DNA from: Actinomycetes bacterium
Lineage (GTDB): Bacteria > Actinomycetota > Actinomycetes > Mycobacteriales > Micromonosporaceae
Assembly: GCA_023437285.1 (NCBI GenBank)
Contig: JAEZGP010000221.1
Coordinates: 1 to 13,231 of the forward strand
DNA: 13,231 bases
Reading direction: 5' to 3'
Shown here: positions 6,262 through 13,231 of the stretch, piece after piece
Numbering within the stretch: the first letter of the stretch is position 1
How the letters are laid out: each line of letters opens with the position of its first letter
Notes under the pieces: generated by a model
Databases searched by the model: none
Seen by the model: only the letters and a program-made list of their open reading frames with translations
What the model was told of the DNA's origin: nothing
Translations under genes and position numbers: made by a program

Positions 6262-6410
6262 GCGCTGTTCCTCCTTCGTCGGGCAGGACACCAGGCCAGG
6301 AGTCTAGTCATTCGGGGCGCACCGCGCCGGGCACCACCGGTTCGCCCGGACGTGGCGACGCGCCGGGCGGCAGCGCCGGATTCACGACACACCCGGCCGG
6401 GAAAAGACAG

Positions 6411-6435
6411 AAGGCCCCGGCGTGGCCGGGGCCTT
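6411..6435 (-). terminator. Rho-independent terminator downstream of tRNA-Leu
   Basis: Ten-base perfect arms, AAGGCCCCGG and CCGGGGCCTT, enclose a 5-base loop. On the minus strand the hairpin is followed by CTGTCTTTTC, a U-rich run, so it ends the tRNA transcript before the SDR gene 150 bases further on. The plus strand lacks such a run on the other side. Confidence 0.82.
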
Positions 6436-6474
6436 GCGTCCACTTCGTGCCCGACATGAACTATCAGGCGTTTC

Positions 6475-6560
6475 TGGTGGGGAAGGAGGGAGTTGAACCC
6501 TCACGCCCTTTCGGGCACACGGACCTGAACCGTGCGCGTCTGCCATTCCGCCACTTCCCC
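6475..6560 (-). tRNA. tRNA-Leu, anticodon CAG, CCA encoded
   Basis: Folded by eye on the minus strand. The acceptor stem pairs GGGGAAG with CTTCCCC (6554-6560 with 6479-6485). The anticodon stem is CACGG/CCGTG around the loop TTCAGGT, with CAG at 6525-6527. A long variable arm contains GCCC-GAAA-GGGC, as in class II tRNAs. The T arm is GAGGG/CCCTC around TTCAACT. Discriminator A (6478) is followed by a template-encoded CCA (6475-6477). It reads CUG, the main Leu codon in high-GC genomes. As I recall, Mycobacterium tuberculosis also has a tRNA-Leu(CAG) next to fhaA, so the placement appears conserved. Confidence 0.97.
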
Positions 6561-6767
6561 GACAGACCTTGCTGGTGGTGCTGACGCTGTGCCGTGAAGC
6601 AGGATAAACCCCGCCGCAAGTGGGCATCGGTGGGGTTGCCAGAAATCCAACCCGTCGAGACCGCGCGCCACAGCGCTTGGAGACAGTAGCATGCACTGGC
6701 CGATCGCCGCGCATACGGCTGGTGCAGAGGGCAGATACCATCATGTCCTCGAAAGCGAGGAGGACCG
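6561..6767. promoter_or_regulatory. Divergent promoter region between tRNA-Leu and the fhaA operon
   Basis: This 207-base non-coding stretch must drive the tRNA leftwards and the wall-growth operon rightwards. Candidate -10 boxes of the TAnnnT type are TATCCT on the minus strand (6601-6606, about 40 bases before the tRNA) and TACCAT on the plus strand (6736-6741, about 27 bases before the fhaA start). I find no convincing -35 element for either, so exact promoter positions are guesses. Confidence 0.35.
6746..6761 (+). promoter_or_regulatory. Hairpin overlapping the fhaA ribosome-binding site
   Basis: TCCTCG (6746-6751) pairs with CGAGGA (6756-6761) around AAAG. The 3' arm includes the first part of the GGAGG (6759-6763) that serves the GTG at 6768. 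The mRNA could therefore mask its own ribosome-binding site. The stem is only 6 bp, so the effect may be modest. Confidence 0.35.
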
Positions 6768-7550
6768 GTGAGCGTGCTGCAACGCTTTGAAAAGCGCTTG
6801 GAAGGCCTGGTTGAGGGGGCCTTCGCCAAGGTGTTCAAGGGGGTTGTCCACCCTGTGGAGATCCTCAACGCCATGCAGCGGGAGGCTGAGGCCCACAAGG
6901 CGATCTTGGCCGGCGGGCGCACGCTCGTGCCGAACCGCTACGTGATCGATCTCTCGCCCTACGACCACAGCCGGCTGGCGCCGTACGCGGCGGCCCTCGC
7001 CCAGGAGCTCGCCCAGTCGCAGGCCGAGTTCATCGGCGAGCAGGGCTGGACGGTCTACGGCGACGTGATCGTGGAGATCGAGCGGGGGGACGGCCTCGAC
7101 ACGGGCATGTTCCGGGTCACCGCCGAGGTCTACACCGGCGCCGACATGGCCCCGCCCAACCCGTACGACGCGGGGATGCAGGGCGGCGGCTACGGGGCCG
7201 GCGCCGGGCCGTACGCCGGCCAGCAGGCCGGCGGGGACGGGCCACCGATGGGGGGTGGGGGTCCCGCGTGCAACGCCCGGCTGGTCTCCAGCGACGGCCG
7301 CACGTACCCGCTGTCCATCGGGTCGACCGTGATCGGCCGGGGTGACCAGGCCAACCTCCGCCTGCCCGACGTCGGCATCTCGCGCCGCCACGCCCGCATC
7401 GACTTCGACGGCGCCCAGGTGGTCCTCACCGATCTGGGTTCGACCAACGGGACGTCTGTCAACGGTCAGCGCGTCTCCGCCGTGGCGCTGAACCCGGGTG
7501 ACATGATCCAGCTCGGAACGACCACCCTCACGTTCCGAGTGGACGGCTAA
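6768..7550 (+). CDS. fhaA: FhaA: DUF3662 plus FHA domain protein
   Basis: A cytoplasmic phosphothreonine-reading adaptor of 260 aa. GTG at 6768 follows GGAGG with 4 bases of spacing. The N-terminal DUF3662 domain (about 1-120) starts MSVLQRFEKRLEGLVEGAF and includes HPVEI and PNRYVIDLSP. A Gly/Pro/Tyr-rich flexible linker covers about 127-166. The C-terminal FHA domain (about 168-258) carries the phosphopeptide-binding residues R191 of IGRG, S205 and H208 of SRRHA, and N227 of GSTNGT. In mycobacteria FhaA binds phosphorylated partners of the wall-precursor flippase system and is a kinase substrate. The same role is expected here by synteny. The protein is much shorter than the mycobacterial one, mainly in the linker. 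It is the first gene of the operon, 5 bases ahead of fhaB. Confidence 0.96.
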   Translation: MSVLQRFEKRLEGLVEGAFAKVFKGVVHPVEILNAMQREAEAHKAILAGGRTLVPNRYVIDLSPYDHSRLAPYAAALAQELAQSQAEFIGEQGWTVYGDVIVEIERGDGLDTGMFRVTAEVYTGADMAPPNPYDAGMQGGGYGAGAGPYAGQQAGGDGPPMGGGGPACNARLVSSDGRTYPLSIGSTVIGRGDQANLRLPDVGISRRHARIDFDGAQVVLTDLGSTNGTSVNGQRVSAVALNPGDMIQLGTTTLTFRVDG

Positions 7551-7555
7551 CCGCC

Positions 7556-8038
7556 TTGCCCGAAATCGTCCTCACGGTCGCCCGGTACGGGTTCCTCGTG
7601 CTGCTGTGGATCTTCGTGTTCACGGTGGTCGGGGTCATCCGTCGTGATCTCTTCTCGGGCAGCCGGACGTCCCGGCTCGTGGCGGCGCCGCGGGGGGTCG
7701 GCGTACCGTCCGGGCAGGGGCGACCCGCGAAGGTGAAGCGGGGACGCGCCGCGCACAACCTCATCGTGACCGAGGGTGCCCTCGCCGGCACCCGGCTGAC
7801 CTTGGGCGAACAGGCCATCACCATCGGCCGCGCCGAGGACTCCACGCTCGTCATCACCGATGACTACGCCTCCGCCCGGCACGCGCGACTGGTGCCTCGC
7901 AACGGGCAGTGGTTCGTGGAGGATCTCGGCTCGACGAACGGGACCTACCTCGACCGCAACAAGGTCACCGCACCAACCCCCGTACCCCTTGGCGTCCCGA
8001 TCCGCATCGGGCGCACATCTATCGAGCTGCGGCCATGA
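7556..8038 (+). CDS. fhaB: FhaB: membrane-anchored FHA domain protein
   Basis: 160 aa. The start is TTG at 7556, five bases after the fhaA stop. It is the only sensible initiator that keeps the expected MPEIVLTVARYGF opening, and a weak GGACGG at 7541-7546 may guide it. One transmembrane helix (about 9-28, ARYGFLVLLWIFVFTVVGVI) anchors the protein with the rest in the cytoplasm. A basic linker (about 29-65) leads to an FHA domain (about 68-158) with GR at 91-92, SARHA at 106-110 and LGSTNGTYL at 124-132. In mycobacteria the orthologue (FipA) works in cell division and binds phosphorylated partners. Its stop overlaps the pstP ATG by 4 bases, so translation is probably coupled. Confidence 0.95.
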   Translation: MPEIVLTVARYGFLVLLWIFVFTVVGVIRRDLFSGSRTSRLVAAPRGVGVPSGQGRPAKVKRGRAAHNLIVTEGALAGTRLTLGEQAITIGRAEDSTLVITDDYASARHARLVPRNGQWFVEDLGSTNGTYLDRNKVTAPTPVPLGVPIRIGRTSIELRP

Positions 8039-9396
8039 CTCTGACTCTGCGTTACGCGGCGCGAAGCGACCGCGGTCTGATCCGGGGCGGAAACCAGGAT
8101 TCCGTCTACGCCGGACCGCGCCTGCTCGCGGTGGCCGACGGCATGGGCGGCATGGCCGCCGGCGACGTCGCCAGCAACATCGTCATCGCCAACCTCGCGC
8201 ACCTCGACGAGGACGCGGTCGGGGACTCCCCGATCGACGACCTGCGGCGCGCGGTCCAGGCGGCCAACCAACAGATACGCGAGACCGTCGACGCCAATCC
8301 CGCCATGGAGGGCATGGGCACCACGCTCACGGGCATGCTGCACGCCGGCAGCAAGTTCGGCATGGTGCACATCGGCGACTCCCGGGCGTACATGCTGCGC
8401 GACGGGCAGTTCACCCAGATCACCCGCGACGACACGTACGTGCAGCTGCTCGTCGACGAGGGAAAGATCACCGCGGACGAGGCGAACACCCACCCGCAGC
8501 GCTCGCTGCTGATGCGGGCACTCGACGGCCGCGACGTGGACCCCGAGTTCTCCGTGCGCCAGGCCATCAAGGGCGACCGCTACCTGCTGTGCAGCGACGG
8601 CCTGTCCGGCGTGGTCAGCGACGAGACGATCGCGGCCACCCTCAAGGAGTACGCCGACCCTGACCAGTGCGCCGAGCGGCTCATCCAGCTCGCGTTGCGC
8701 GGCGGCGGCCCGGACAACATCACCGTCGTGATCGTGGACGTGACCGACCAGGACATCGTCGAGTCGACGCCCGTCGTGGCCGGCGCGGCCGCGGCCGACC
8801 GGGGCATGGCGACCTCCGCGGACGCCTCCATGTCGGCGGCGCGGGCCGCCGAGTTCGCGCCCCCCCGCACGAGCGCCCCGCCGGAGGAGCCGCAGGCCGA
8901 CCAGGCCGACGAGGAGACCCCCGCGCGCCACCCGGTCCGCACGTCGCTGTTCGTCGTGCTGCTCCTCGCCCTCATCGGCGGCGCCGCCTGGTACGGCTGG
9001 CACTACACCCAGACGAGGTACTACGTCGGGGTGACCGAGGACGGCACGGTCGCGGTCTTTCGGGGCATTCCTGGCCAGGTTGCCGGGTTCGATTTGTCCT
9101 CGACCGACTATCTCAGCAACATTCGCATCGAGGACCTGACCGTCTTCGCCCAGGCCGAGGTCCGCGACGGCATCACGGCCGACAGCCGTGCCGACGCCCG
9201 CCAGCGCCTCGACGACCTGCTCAACCCGCAGAACCGCAACCTGCTGCCGCTGTGCCCGACCGCCTCGCCGAGCACGTCGTCGCCGGCCGGTGGCCCGAGC
9301 GGCGCGACGGCCGGCCCCACGGCGTCGGCCACGCCGTCACTCTCGCCGGAGCCCCAACCGTCCGGCCCGCCCGACTGCCGCCCGGTCACCCGCTGA
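8035..9396 (+). CDS. pstP: PstP: PP2C-family Ser/Thr protein phosphatase, membrane-bound
   Basis: The phosphatase that reverses PknA/PknB-type phosphorylation, 453 aa. ATG at 8035 overlaps the fhaB stop. The PP2C domain covers about 1-237. Metal-binding Asp residues are D35 (VADGMGG), D115 (HIGDSRAY), D188 (CSDGLSG) and D227 (GGPDN), with the conserved RGLIRGGNQD motif at 13-21. An Ala/Pro/acidic juxtamembrane linker (about 245-300) leads to one transmembrane helix (about 303-323). The extracellular part has a small folded segment (about 329-400, YYVGVTEDGTVAVFRGIPG) and a Ser/Thr/Pro-rich tail. Two Cys, C407 and C448, flank that tail. The Mycobacterium protein has the same architecture. The gap to the next gene is 55 bases. 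Confidence 0.96.
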   Translation: MTLTLRYAARSDRGLIRGGNQDSVYAGPRLLAVADGMGGMAAGDVASNIVIANLAHLDEDAVGDSPIDDLRRAVQAANQQIRETVDANPAMEGMGTTLTGMLHAGSKFGMVHIGDSRAYMLRDGQFTQITRDDTYVQLLVDEGKITADEANTHPQRSLLMRALDGRDVDPEFSVRQAIKGDRYLLCSDGLSGVVSDETIAATLKEYADPDQCAERLIQLALRGGGPDNITVVIVDVTDQDIVESTPVVAGAAAADRGMATSADASMSAARAAEFAPPRTSAPPEEPQADQADEETPARHPVRTSLFVVLLLALIGGAAWYGWHYTQTRYYVGVTEDGTVAVFRGIPGQVAGFDLSSTDYLSNIRIEDLTVFAQAEVRDGITADSRADARQRLDDLLNPQNRNLLPLCPTASPSTSSPAGGPSGATAGPTASATPSLSPEPQPSGPPDCRPVTR

Positions 9397-9451
9397 TAGC
9401 CGATGTTCTGTCCGACCGAGCCGCCCGTACGAGCGTGAGGAAGCCGAAGCC

Positions 9452-10963
9452 GTGAGCGCACCCGCAATGCCCATGCCGAACCCGGTCGTCACGACCGGGT
9501 CGGTGCGGCGTCCGCGGACGCGGCGCAACGTCGAACTCGCGCTGCTCATCTTCGCCATGATCGTCGTGCTGCTGTTCTCGGCGGCCGTCGAGGCGGGGAT
9601 GATGGAGGAGGTCTCGCCGGACTTCTGGGTGCCCGTGGGGGTCAGCTTCCTGATCTTCCTGGGCATGCATTTCGTCATCCGATGGCTGGCCCCGTACGCC
9701 GACCCGGTGCTGCTGCCCGCCGTCGCGTTGATCAACGGGATGGGCATCGCGTTCCTGCGCCGCCTCGACCTGGGGGCGGCGCCGGCCGCGCAGCGGGCCG
9801 ACCTGAGCGCGTTCAGCGGCGACTCCGTGCGCCAGTTGTTCTGGACGGCCGCCGCGGTCATCGGGGCCACGCTGCTGCTGTTCATCATGCGCGACCACAA
9901 GTCGCTGTCGCGGTACGCGTACACCCTGGGTCTGGTCGGCATCATCCTGGTGCTCATCCCGGCCGTGCTGCCCGCCCGCTTCTCGGCCATCAACGGGGCC
10001 AAGCTGTGGATCAAGGTCGGCCCCGAGGACGACCCGTACTTCTCGATCCAGCCGGGTGAGTTCGCCAAGATCTGTCTGCTCAGCTTCTTCGCGTACTACC
10101 TGGTCCGCAAGCGCGAGGTGCTATCGCTGGCGAGCAAGCGGATCCTCGGCGTCGACTTCCCGCGGGCCCGCGACCTCGGGCCGGTGCTCGTCGTCTGGCT
10201 CGTCAGCCTCATGGTTCTCATCTTCGAAAAGGACCTGGGCACGTCGCTGCTGTACTTCGGCATGTTCGTGGTGACGCTCTACATCGCCACCGAACGGGCC
10301 AGTTGGCTGATCATCGGCCTGTTGCTGTTCTTCGGCGGCGCGATATCGGCGTACTTCCTGGGCGCCGCCATCGGCGGCCCGTTCGCGAACTTCTACGACC
10401 GGGCCAACATCTGGCTCGACCCGTTCGCCGACGCCAACGGCACCGGCTACCAACTGGTCCAGTCGCTGCTCGGGCTCGGCACGGGCGGCATGTTCGGGGT
10501 GGGGCCCGGCAAGGGCCTGCCCTACCTGGCCGACTTCGACCAGTACGTGCTGCCGGCCGTACACAATGACTTCATCTTCGCGGGCCTCGGCGAGGAGATC
10601 GGCCTGTTCGGCCTGACGGCCATGCTCGCCGTGTACCTGCTGATCGCCGAGCGCGGCCTGCGCGCGGCCATCACGGTGCGCGACTCCTTCGGCAAGCTCC
10701 TCGCCGGCGGCCTGTCGTTCACGCTCGGCCTACAGGTCTTCGTGATCATCGGGGGCATCAGCCAACTGATCCCGCTGACCGGCCAGACCACCCCGTTCCT
10801 GTCGGCGGGCGGCTCCTCGCTCATGGCGAACTGGCTGCTCGTGGCCGTGCTGCTGCGGGTGTCCGACGGCGGCCGCCGGCCCGTCATGCTCGCCACGGGC
10901 ACCGGCGGCGCCGTCGCCCCGCCGCAGAAGCTGGCCGACATCCCGACGGAGGTGGTCCGGTGA
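9452..10963 (+). CDS. rodA: RodA/FtsW-family SEDS peptidoglycan polymerase
   Basis: A membrane glycosyltransferase that polymerises lipid II into glycan strands, working with the class B PBP encoded next. 503 aa from GTG at 9452, with GAGG 11 bases upstream; ATG at 9467 is an alternative start 5 codons later. A basic cytoplasmic head of about 26 residues precedes multiple hydrophobic segments. Signature stretches are NGAKLWI (181-187), QPGEFAKICLLSFFAYYLV (200-218), EKDLGTS (259-265) with D261 as the presumed catalytic Asp, NGTGYQLVQSLLGLGTGG (329-346), HNDFIFAGLGEEIG (371-384) and TTPFLSAGGSS (456-466). The neighbours pstP and pbpA are as in Mycobacterium, where this gene is called rodA; ftsW is a paralogue usually in the division cluster. 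The stop overlaps the pbpA GTG by 4 bases. The first 26 residues have no resemblance I recognise. Confidence 0.95.
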   Translation: MSAPAMPMPNPVVTTGSVRRPRTRRNVELALLIFAMIVVLLFSAAVEAGMMEEVSPDFWVPVGVSFLIFLGMHFVIRWLAPYADPVLLPAVALINGMGIAFLRRLDLGAAPAAQRADLSAFSGDSVRQLFWTAAAVIGATLLLFIMRDHKSLSRYAYTLGLVGIILVLIPAVLPARFSAINGAKLWIKVGPEDDPYFSIQPGEFAKICLLSFFAYYLVRKREVLSLASKRILGVDFPRARDLGPVLVVWLVSLMVLIFEKDLGTSLLYFGMFVVTLYIATERASWLIIGLLLFFGGAISAYFLGAAIGGPFANFYDRANIWLDPFADANGTGYQLVQSLLGLGTGGMFGVGPGKGLPYLADFDQYVLPAVHNDFIFAGLGEEIGLFGLTAMLAVYLLIAERGLRAAITVRDSFGKLLAGGLSFTLGLQVFVIIGGISQLIPLTGQTTPFLSAGGSSLMANWLLVAVLLRVSDGGRRPVMLATGTGGAVAPPQKLADIPTEVVR

Positions 10964-12438
10964 ACGCGCCACTGCGCCGGGTGGGTGTCGTCGTCATGGT
11001 GCTGTTCGGCCTGCTCTTCGCCAACCTCAACTGGCAGCAGGTCTACAAGTCCGACGAGTACCGCACCGACGACCAGCACAACCACATCCGGGTCCAGGCC
11101 CAGGAGTATGAGCGCGCGCGCGGCCAGATCGTGGTCGACGGCTCGCCGGTCGCGAAGAGCGTCGAGACCACCGACACCCTCAAATACCTCCGGCAGTACC
11201 CGGACGGAGCGTTGTACGCGCACGTCGTCGGGTACAAGTCGGTCGACTTCGGCGCCACGAACGTGGAGCGGATGGAGAACGACTTCCTCGCCGGTACGGC
11301 CGACTCGTTCCTCGACGACCGCATCGCGGAGGCGTTCACCGGCAAGCGGTCGCCGGGCGGCAACACGCTGCTGACCCTCAAGAAGGGCGCGCAGGAGGCG
11401 GCGTACAAGCAGTTGCGCGACAACAACGTGGGCGCCGACCGGGGCGCGGTGGTCGCCCTCGACGCGACCACCGGCGCGATCCTCGCCGCGACGTCGACGC
11501 CCTCCTTCGACCCCAACAAGCTCACCACGCACAACTCGGGGGCGGTGCGCGAGCAGATCAACAAGCTGGAGAAGGACCCGGACAAGCCGCTGGTCAACCG
11601 GGCCTTCTCGGAGATCTTCCCGCCCGGCTCGACGTTCAAGGTCGTCGTCGCCGCGGCCGGGCTGCAGAACGGCCTGCGGCCCGACACCGTGCTCAAGGGC
11701 GGTACGGGCTACCAGGCCCCGGACACCCAGCAGGTCATCCGCAACGCGCCGGGCGTGGTGTGCCCCGACGACATCACGCTCAAGCAGGCCCTCACCGTCT
11801 CGTGCAACACGGCCTTCTCCCGCTACGGCGTGGAGCAGCTCGGCGCGGACAAGCTGAAGCAGGCTGCGGACGCGTTCGGGTTCGGTCAGCCGAACACCTT
11901 CACCCGCGATGACCGCAACCTGTTCAACGTGGCGGTCAGCGAAACGGGCACGATGGAGGGCCCGGACGGCAACGTCGACCGGCCCGCGCTCGCGCAGTCC
12001 TGCATCGGCCAGCGCGACGTCAGGATGTCCCCGCTGCAGGGTGCGCTCATCGCCGCCGCGATCGTCAACGGGGGCAACCAGATGCGTCCGTACATCATCG
12101 ACACGCTGCAGGCCGACGCCCGCGCGGTCTACCACGCCCAGCCCGACGTCCTGCGCAAGCCTGTCAACGCCGACGTGGCCGCCCAGCTCCAGGACATGAT
12201 GATCAATGTGGTGGAGAACGGTACCGGCCGCAACGCGCGCCTCGACGGCGCGCAGGTCGGCGGCAAGACCGGCACCGCCCAGAACGGCGACGCGCCCGAC
12301 CATGGCTGGTTCATCGGGTTCGGCATCAAGGACGGCAAGAAGGTCGCCGTGGCCGTGCTGCTGCAGAACGCGGGGTCCGGCGGCAGCGCCGAGGCGACCC
12401 GGATCGCGGGCGAGGTCCTGAAGGCGGCGCTGAAGTGA
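10960..12438 (+). CDS. pbpA: PbpA: class B penicillin-binding protein, peptidoglycan transpeptidase
   Basis: A 492-aa D,D-transpeptidase that cross-links peptidoglycan made by the SEDS partner. GTG at 10960 overlaps the rodA stop. A short cytoplasmic N-terminus precedes one transmembrane anchor (about 8-24, VGVVVMVLFGLLFANLN). The region about 30-155 is the non-catalytic dimerisation part, with ERARGQIVVDG. The transpeptidase domain covers about 160-490. Active-site motifs are complete: SxxK is S224-K227 in PPGSTFK, SxN is S281-N283 in VSCNTAF, and KTG is K436-G438 in GGKTGTAQ. The length matches mycobacterial PbpA. It is 22 bases ahead of the kinase gene. Orthologues are regulated by this kinase/phosphatase set, but which residues are phosphorylated here cannot be seen. 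Confidence 0.97.
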   Translation: MNAPLRRVGVVVMVLFGLLFANLNWQQVYKSDEYRTDDQHNHIRVQAQEYERARGQIVVDGSPVAKSVETTDTLKYLRQYPDGALYAHVVGYKSVDFGATNVERMENDFLAGTADSFLDDRIAEAFTGKRSPGGNTLLTLKKGAQEAAYKQLRDNNVGADRGAVVALDATTGAILAATSTPSFDPNKLTTHNSGAVREQINKLEKDPDKPLVNRAFSEIFPPGSTFKVVVAAAGLQNGLRPDTVLKGGTGYQAPDTQQVIRNAPGVVCPDDITLKQALTVSCNTAFSRYGVEQLGADKLKQAADAFGFGQPNTFTRDDRNLFNVAVSETGTMEGPDGNVDRPALAQSCIGQRDVRMSPLQGALIAAAIVNGGNQMRPYIIDTLQADARAVYHAQPDVLRKPVNADVAAQLQDMMINVVENGTGRNARLDGAQVGGKTGTAQNGDAPDHGWFIGFGIKDGKKVAVAVLLQNAGSGGSAEATRIAGEVLKAALK

Positions 12439-12460
12439 CGCGACTGCGAGCGAGGTCTCG

Positions 12461-13231
12461 ATGATCAGTCCAGGGACGGTCCTCGGCGGTCGCTACCGCC
12501 TGGAGGAGCGCATTGCCAGCGGCGGCATGGGCGACGTGTGGCGCGCCGTCGACGACGTGCTCGGCCGCACGGTGGCGGTGAAGGTGCTGCTGCCCGCGCT
12601 GCTGGAGGAGCCCGGCTTCGGCGAGCGCTTCCGCGGCGAGGCCCGCACGATGGCCACCATCAACCACGCCGGCGTGGTCGACATCTACGACTACAGCAGC
12701 GAGTCCGCCGTCGGGTCGTACCTGGTCATGGAGTACGTCGACGGCGACGCGCTGTCGCGCACCCTGTCGCGGGTCGGCCGGCTCACCCCGGCGCGCACCA
12801 TGGCGCTCGTCGCGCAGGCCGCCGAGGCACTGCACGCCGCGCACGTCAAGGGCGTCGTGCACCGCGACGTCAAGCCGGGCAACCTGCTCGTGCGCCCCAA
12901 CGGCACCCTGGTGCTCACCGATTTTGGCATCGCCCGCGCCGTCGGTGCCGCGCAGCTCACGGCCGCCGGTTCGGTGCTCGGCACGGCCGCGTACATCTCG
13001 CCGGAGCAGGCGATGGGCCAGCAGGCCACACCGCTGAGCGACGTGTACGCGCTCGGCATCGTGGCCTACCAGTGCCTGTCGGGGCGCCGGCCGTTCGAGG
13101 GCGACAACCCGCTGGAGATCGCGATGCGGCACGTGCGGGAGCTGCCGCCGCCGCTGCCGCCCGACATCCCGCCGCAGGTCCGGGGGATCGTCGAGCGCGC
13201 GATGGCCAAGCAGCCGGGGGCGCGCTTCCCC
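12461..13231 (+). CDS. pknA: PknA-type Ser/Thr protein kinase, N-terminal part (runs off the right edge)
   Basis: A eukaryotic-like Ser/Thr kinase; 257 codons are visible and the C-terminus is cut by the window end. ATG at 12461 follows GAGG (12452-12455) with 5 bases of spacing. The kinase domain begins at about residue 11. Motifs are the glycine loop IASGGMGDVW (18-27), the ATP-binding Lys K41 (VAVKVLL), catalytic HRDVKPGN (134-141) with D136, DFG at 154-156, an activation loop with Thr/Ser at about 167-177, SPEQ, and the SDVYALG helix. Its position right after pbpA and the sequence character (GGRYRLEERIASGGMGDVWRAVD) point to PknA rather than PknB, which normally follows. In orthologues a linker and a single membrane helix come after the catalytic domain. 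It phosphorylates wall-synthesis and division proteins and is counteracted by PstP. Confidence 0.94.
   Translation, partial: MISPGTVLGGRYRLEERIASGGMGDVWRAVDDVLGRTVAVKVLLPALLEEPGFGERFRGEARTMATINHAGVVDIYDYSSESAVGSYLVMEYVDGDALSRTLSRVGRLTPARTMALVAQAAEALHAAHVKGVVHRDVKPGNLLVRPNGTLVLTDFGIARAVGAAQLTAAGSVLGTAAYISPEQAMGQQATPLSDVYALGIVAYQCLSGRRPFEGDNPLEIAMRHVRELPPPLPPDIPPQVRGIVERAMAKQPGARFP

Noticed and set aside
4969..6459. 496-codon plus-strand frame opposite the SDR gene
   Set aside because: The minus strand encodes a full SDR enzyme with motifs and a ribosome-binding site; the plus-strand product is an Arg/Val/Gly-rich shadow that also runs over the terminator.
6475..6560. tRNA-Leu as an integration site for a mobile island
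   Set aside because: No integrase gene, no second copy of the tRNA 3' end and no composition break are visible on either side within the window.
6464..6922. Minus-strand frames crossing the tRNA
   Set aside because: Their translations include the typical WRNGRRARFRS / WQTRTVQVRVP patterns produced when a tRNA-Leu gene is read as protein. The tRNA fold explains the sequence.
10522..12303. 593-codon minus-strand frame opposite pbpA
   Set aside because: It mirrors the high-GC codon pattern of pbpA and rodA. The product is a Val/Arg/Leu/Asp-rich shadow without domains, whereas the plus strand has full PBP motifs.

Overview
The window is high-GC actinobacterial DNA, most likely from Micromonosporaceae. 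Coding third positions are strongly G/C, GTG and TTG starts are common, and the right half carries the actinobacterial order fhaA-fhaB-pstP-rodA-pbpA-pknA. In many Actinobacteria this block lies near the replication origin. The family assignment rests on the gene order and on recalled similarity of several proteins to Micromonospora-type sequences. It was not checked by any search.

Left part (1-2703). Two genes lie on the minus strand: a secreted Pro/Ala/Ser/Thr-rich protein that runs off the left edge, and a small orphan protein of 103 residues. A 601-base non-coding stretch with several dyads separates them from a plus-strand regulatory pair. That pair is an XRE/DUF5753 (WhiJ-type) DNA-binding protein overlapping by 4 bases with a DUF397 small protein. 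It is followed by a perfect 24-bp palindrome that probably acts as terminator or operator.

Middle part (2845-6261). On the plus strand are a Pro-rich protein of unknown function and an adenosine-deaminase-family enzyme. They meet a minus-strand pair convergently: a CDP-paratose-2-epimerase-like SDR enzyme and a WecG/TagA/CpsF glycosyltransferase. The pair suggests synthesis of a cell-surface glycan containing a modified sugar. The SDR enzyme has Phe where the classical catalytic Tyr should be.

Right part (6411-13231). A minus-strand tRNA-Leu(CAG) with encoded CCA is followed by its own terminator. Divergently, a tightly packed plus-strand operon encodes the machinery that couples Ser/Thr phosphorylation to peptidoglycan growth. 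FhaA and FhaB are phosphothreonine readers, PstP is the phosphatase, RodA/FtsW is the glycan polymerase, PbpA is the transpeptidase, and PknA is a kinase cut off by the right edge. Start/stop overlaps or gaps of 5-55 bases between these genes suggest one transcript.

I see no mobile element, integrase, CRISPR array or rRNA. The right half is conserved core genome. The less ordinary signals are the XRE-DUF397 module with its dyads, the SDR enzyme with the replaced Tyr and its glycosyltransferase partner, and the uncharacterised small proteins on the left.
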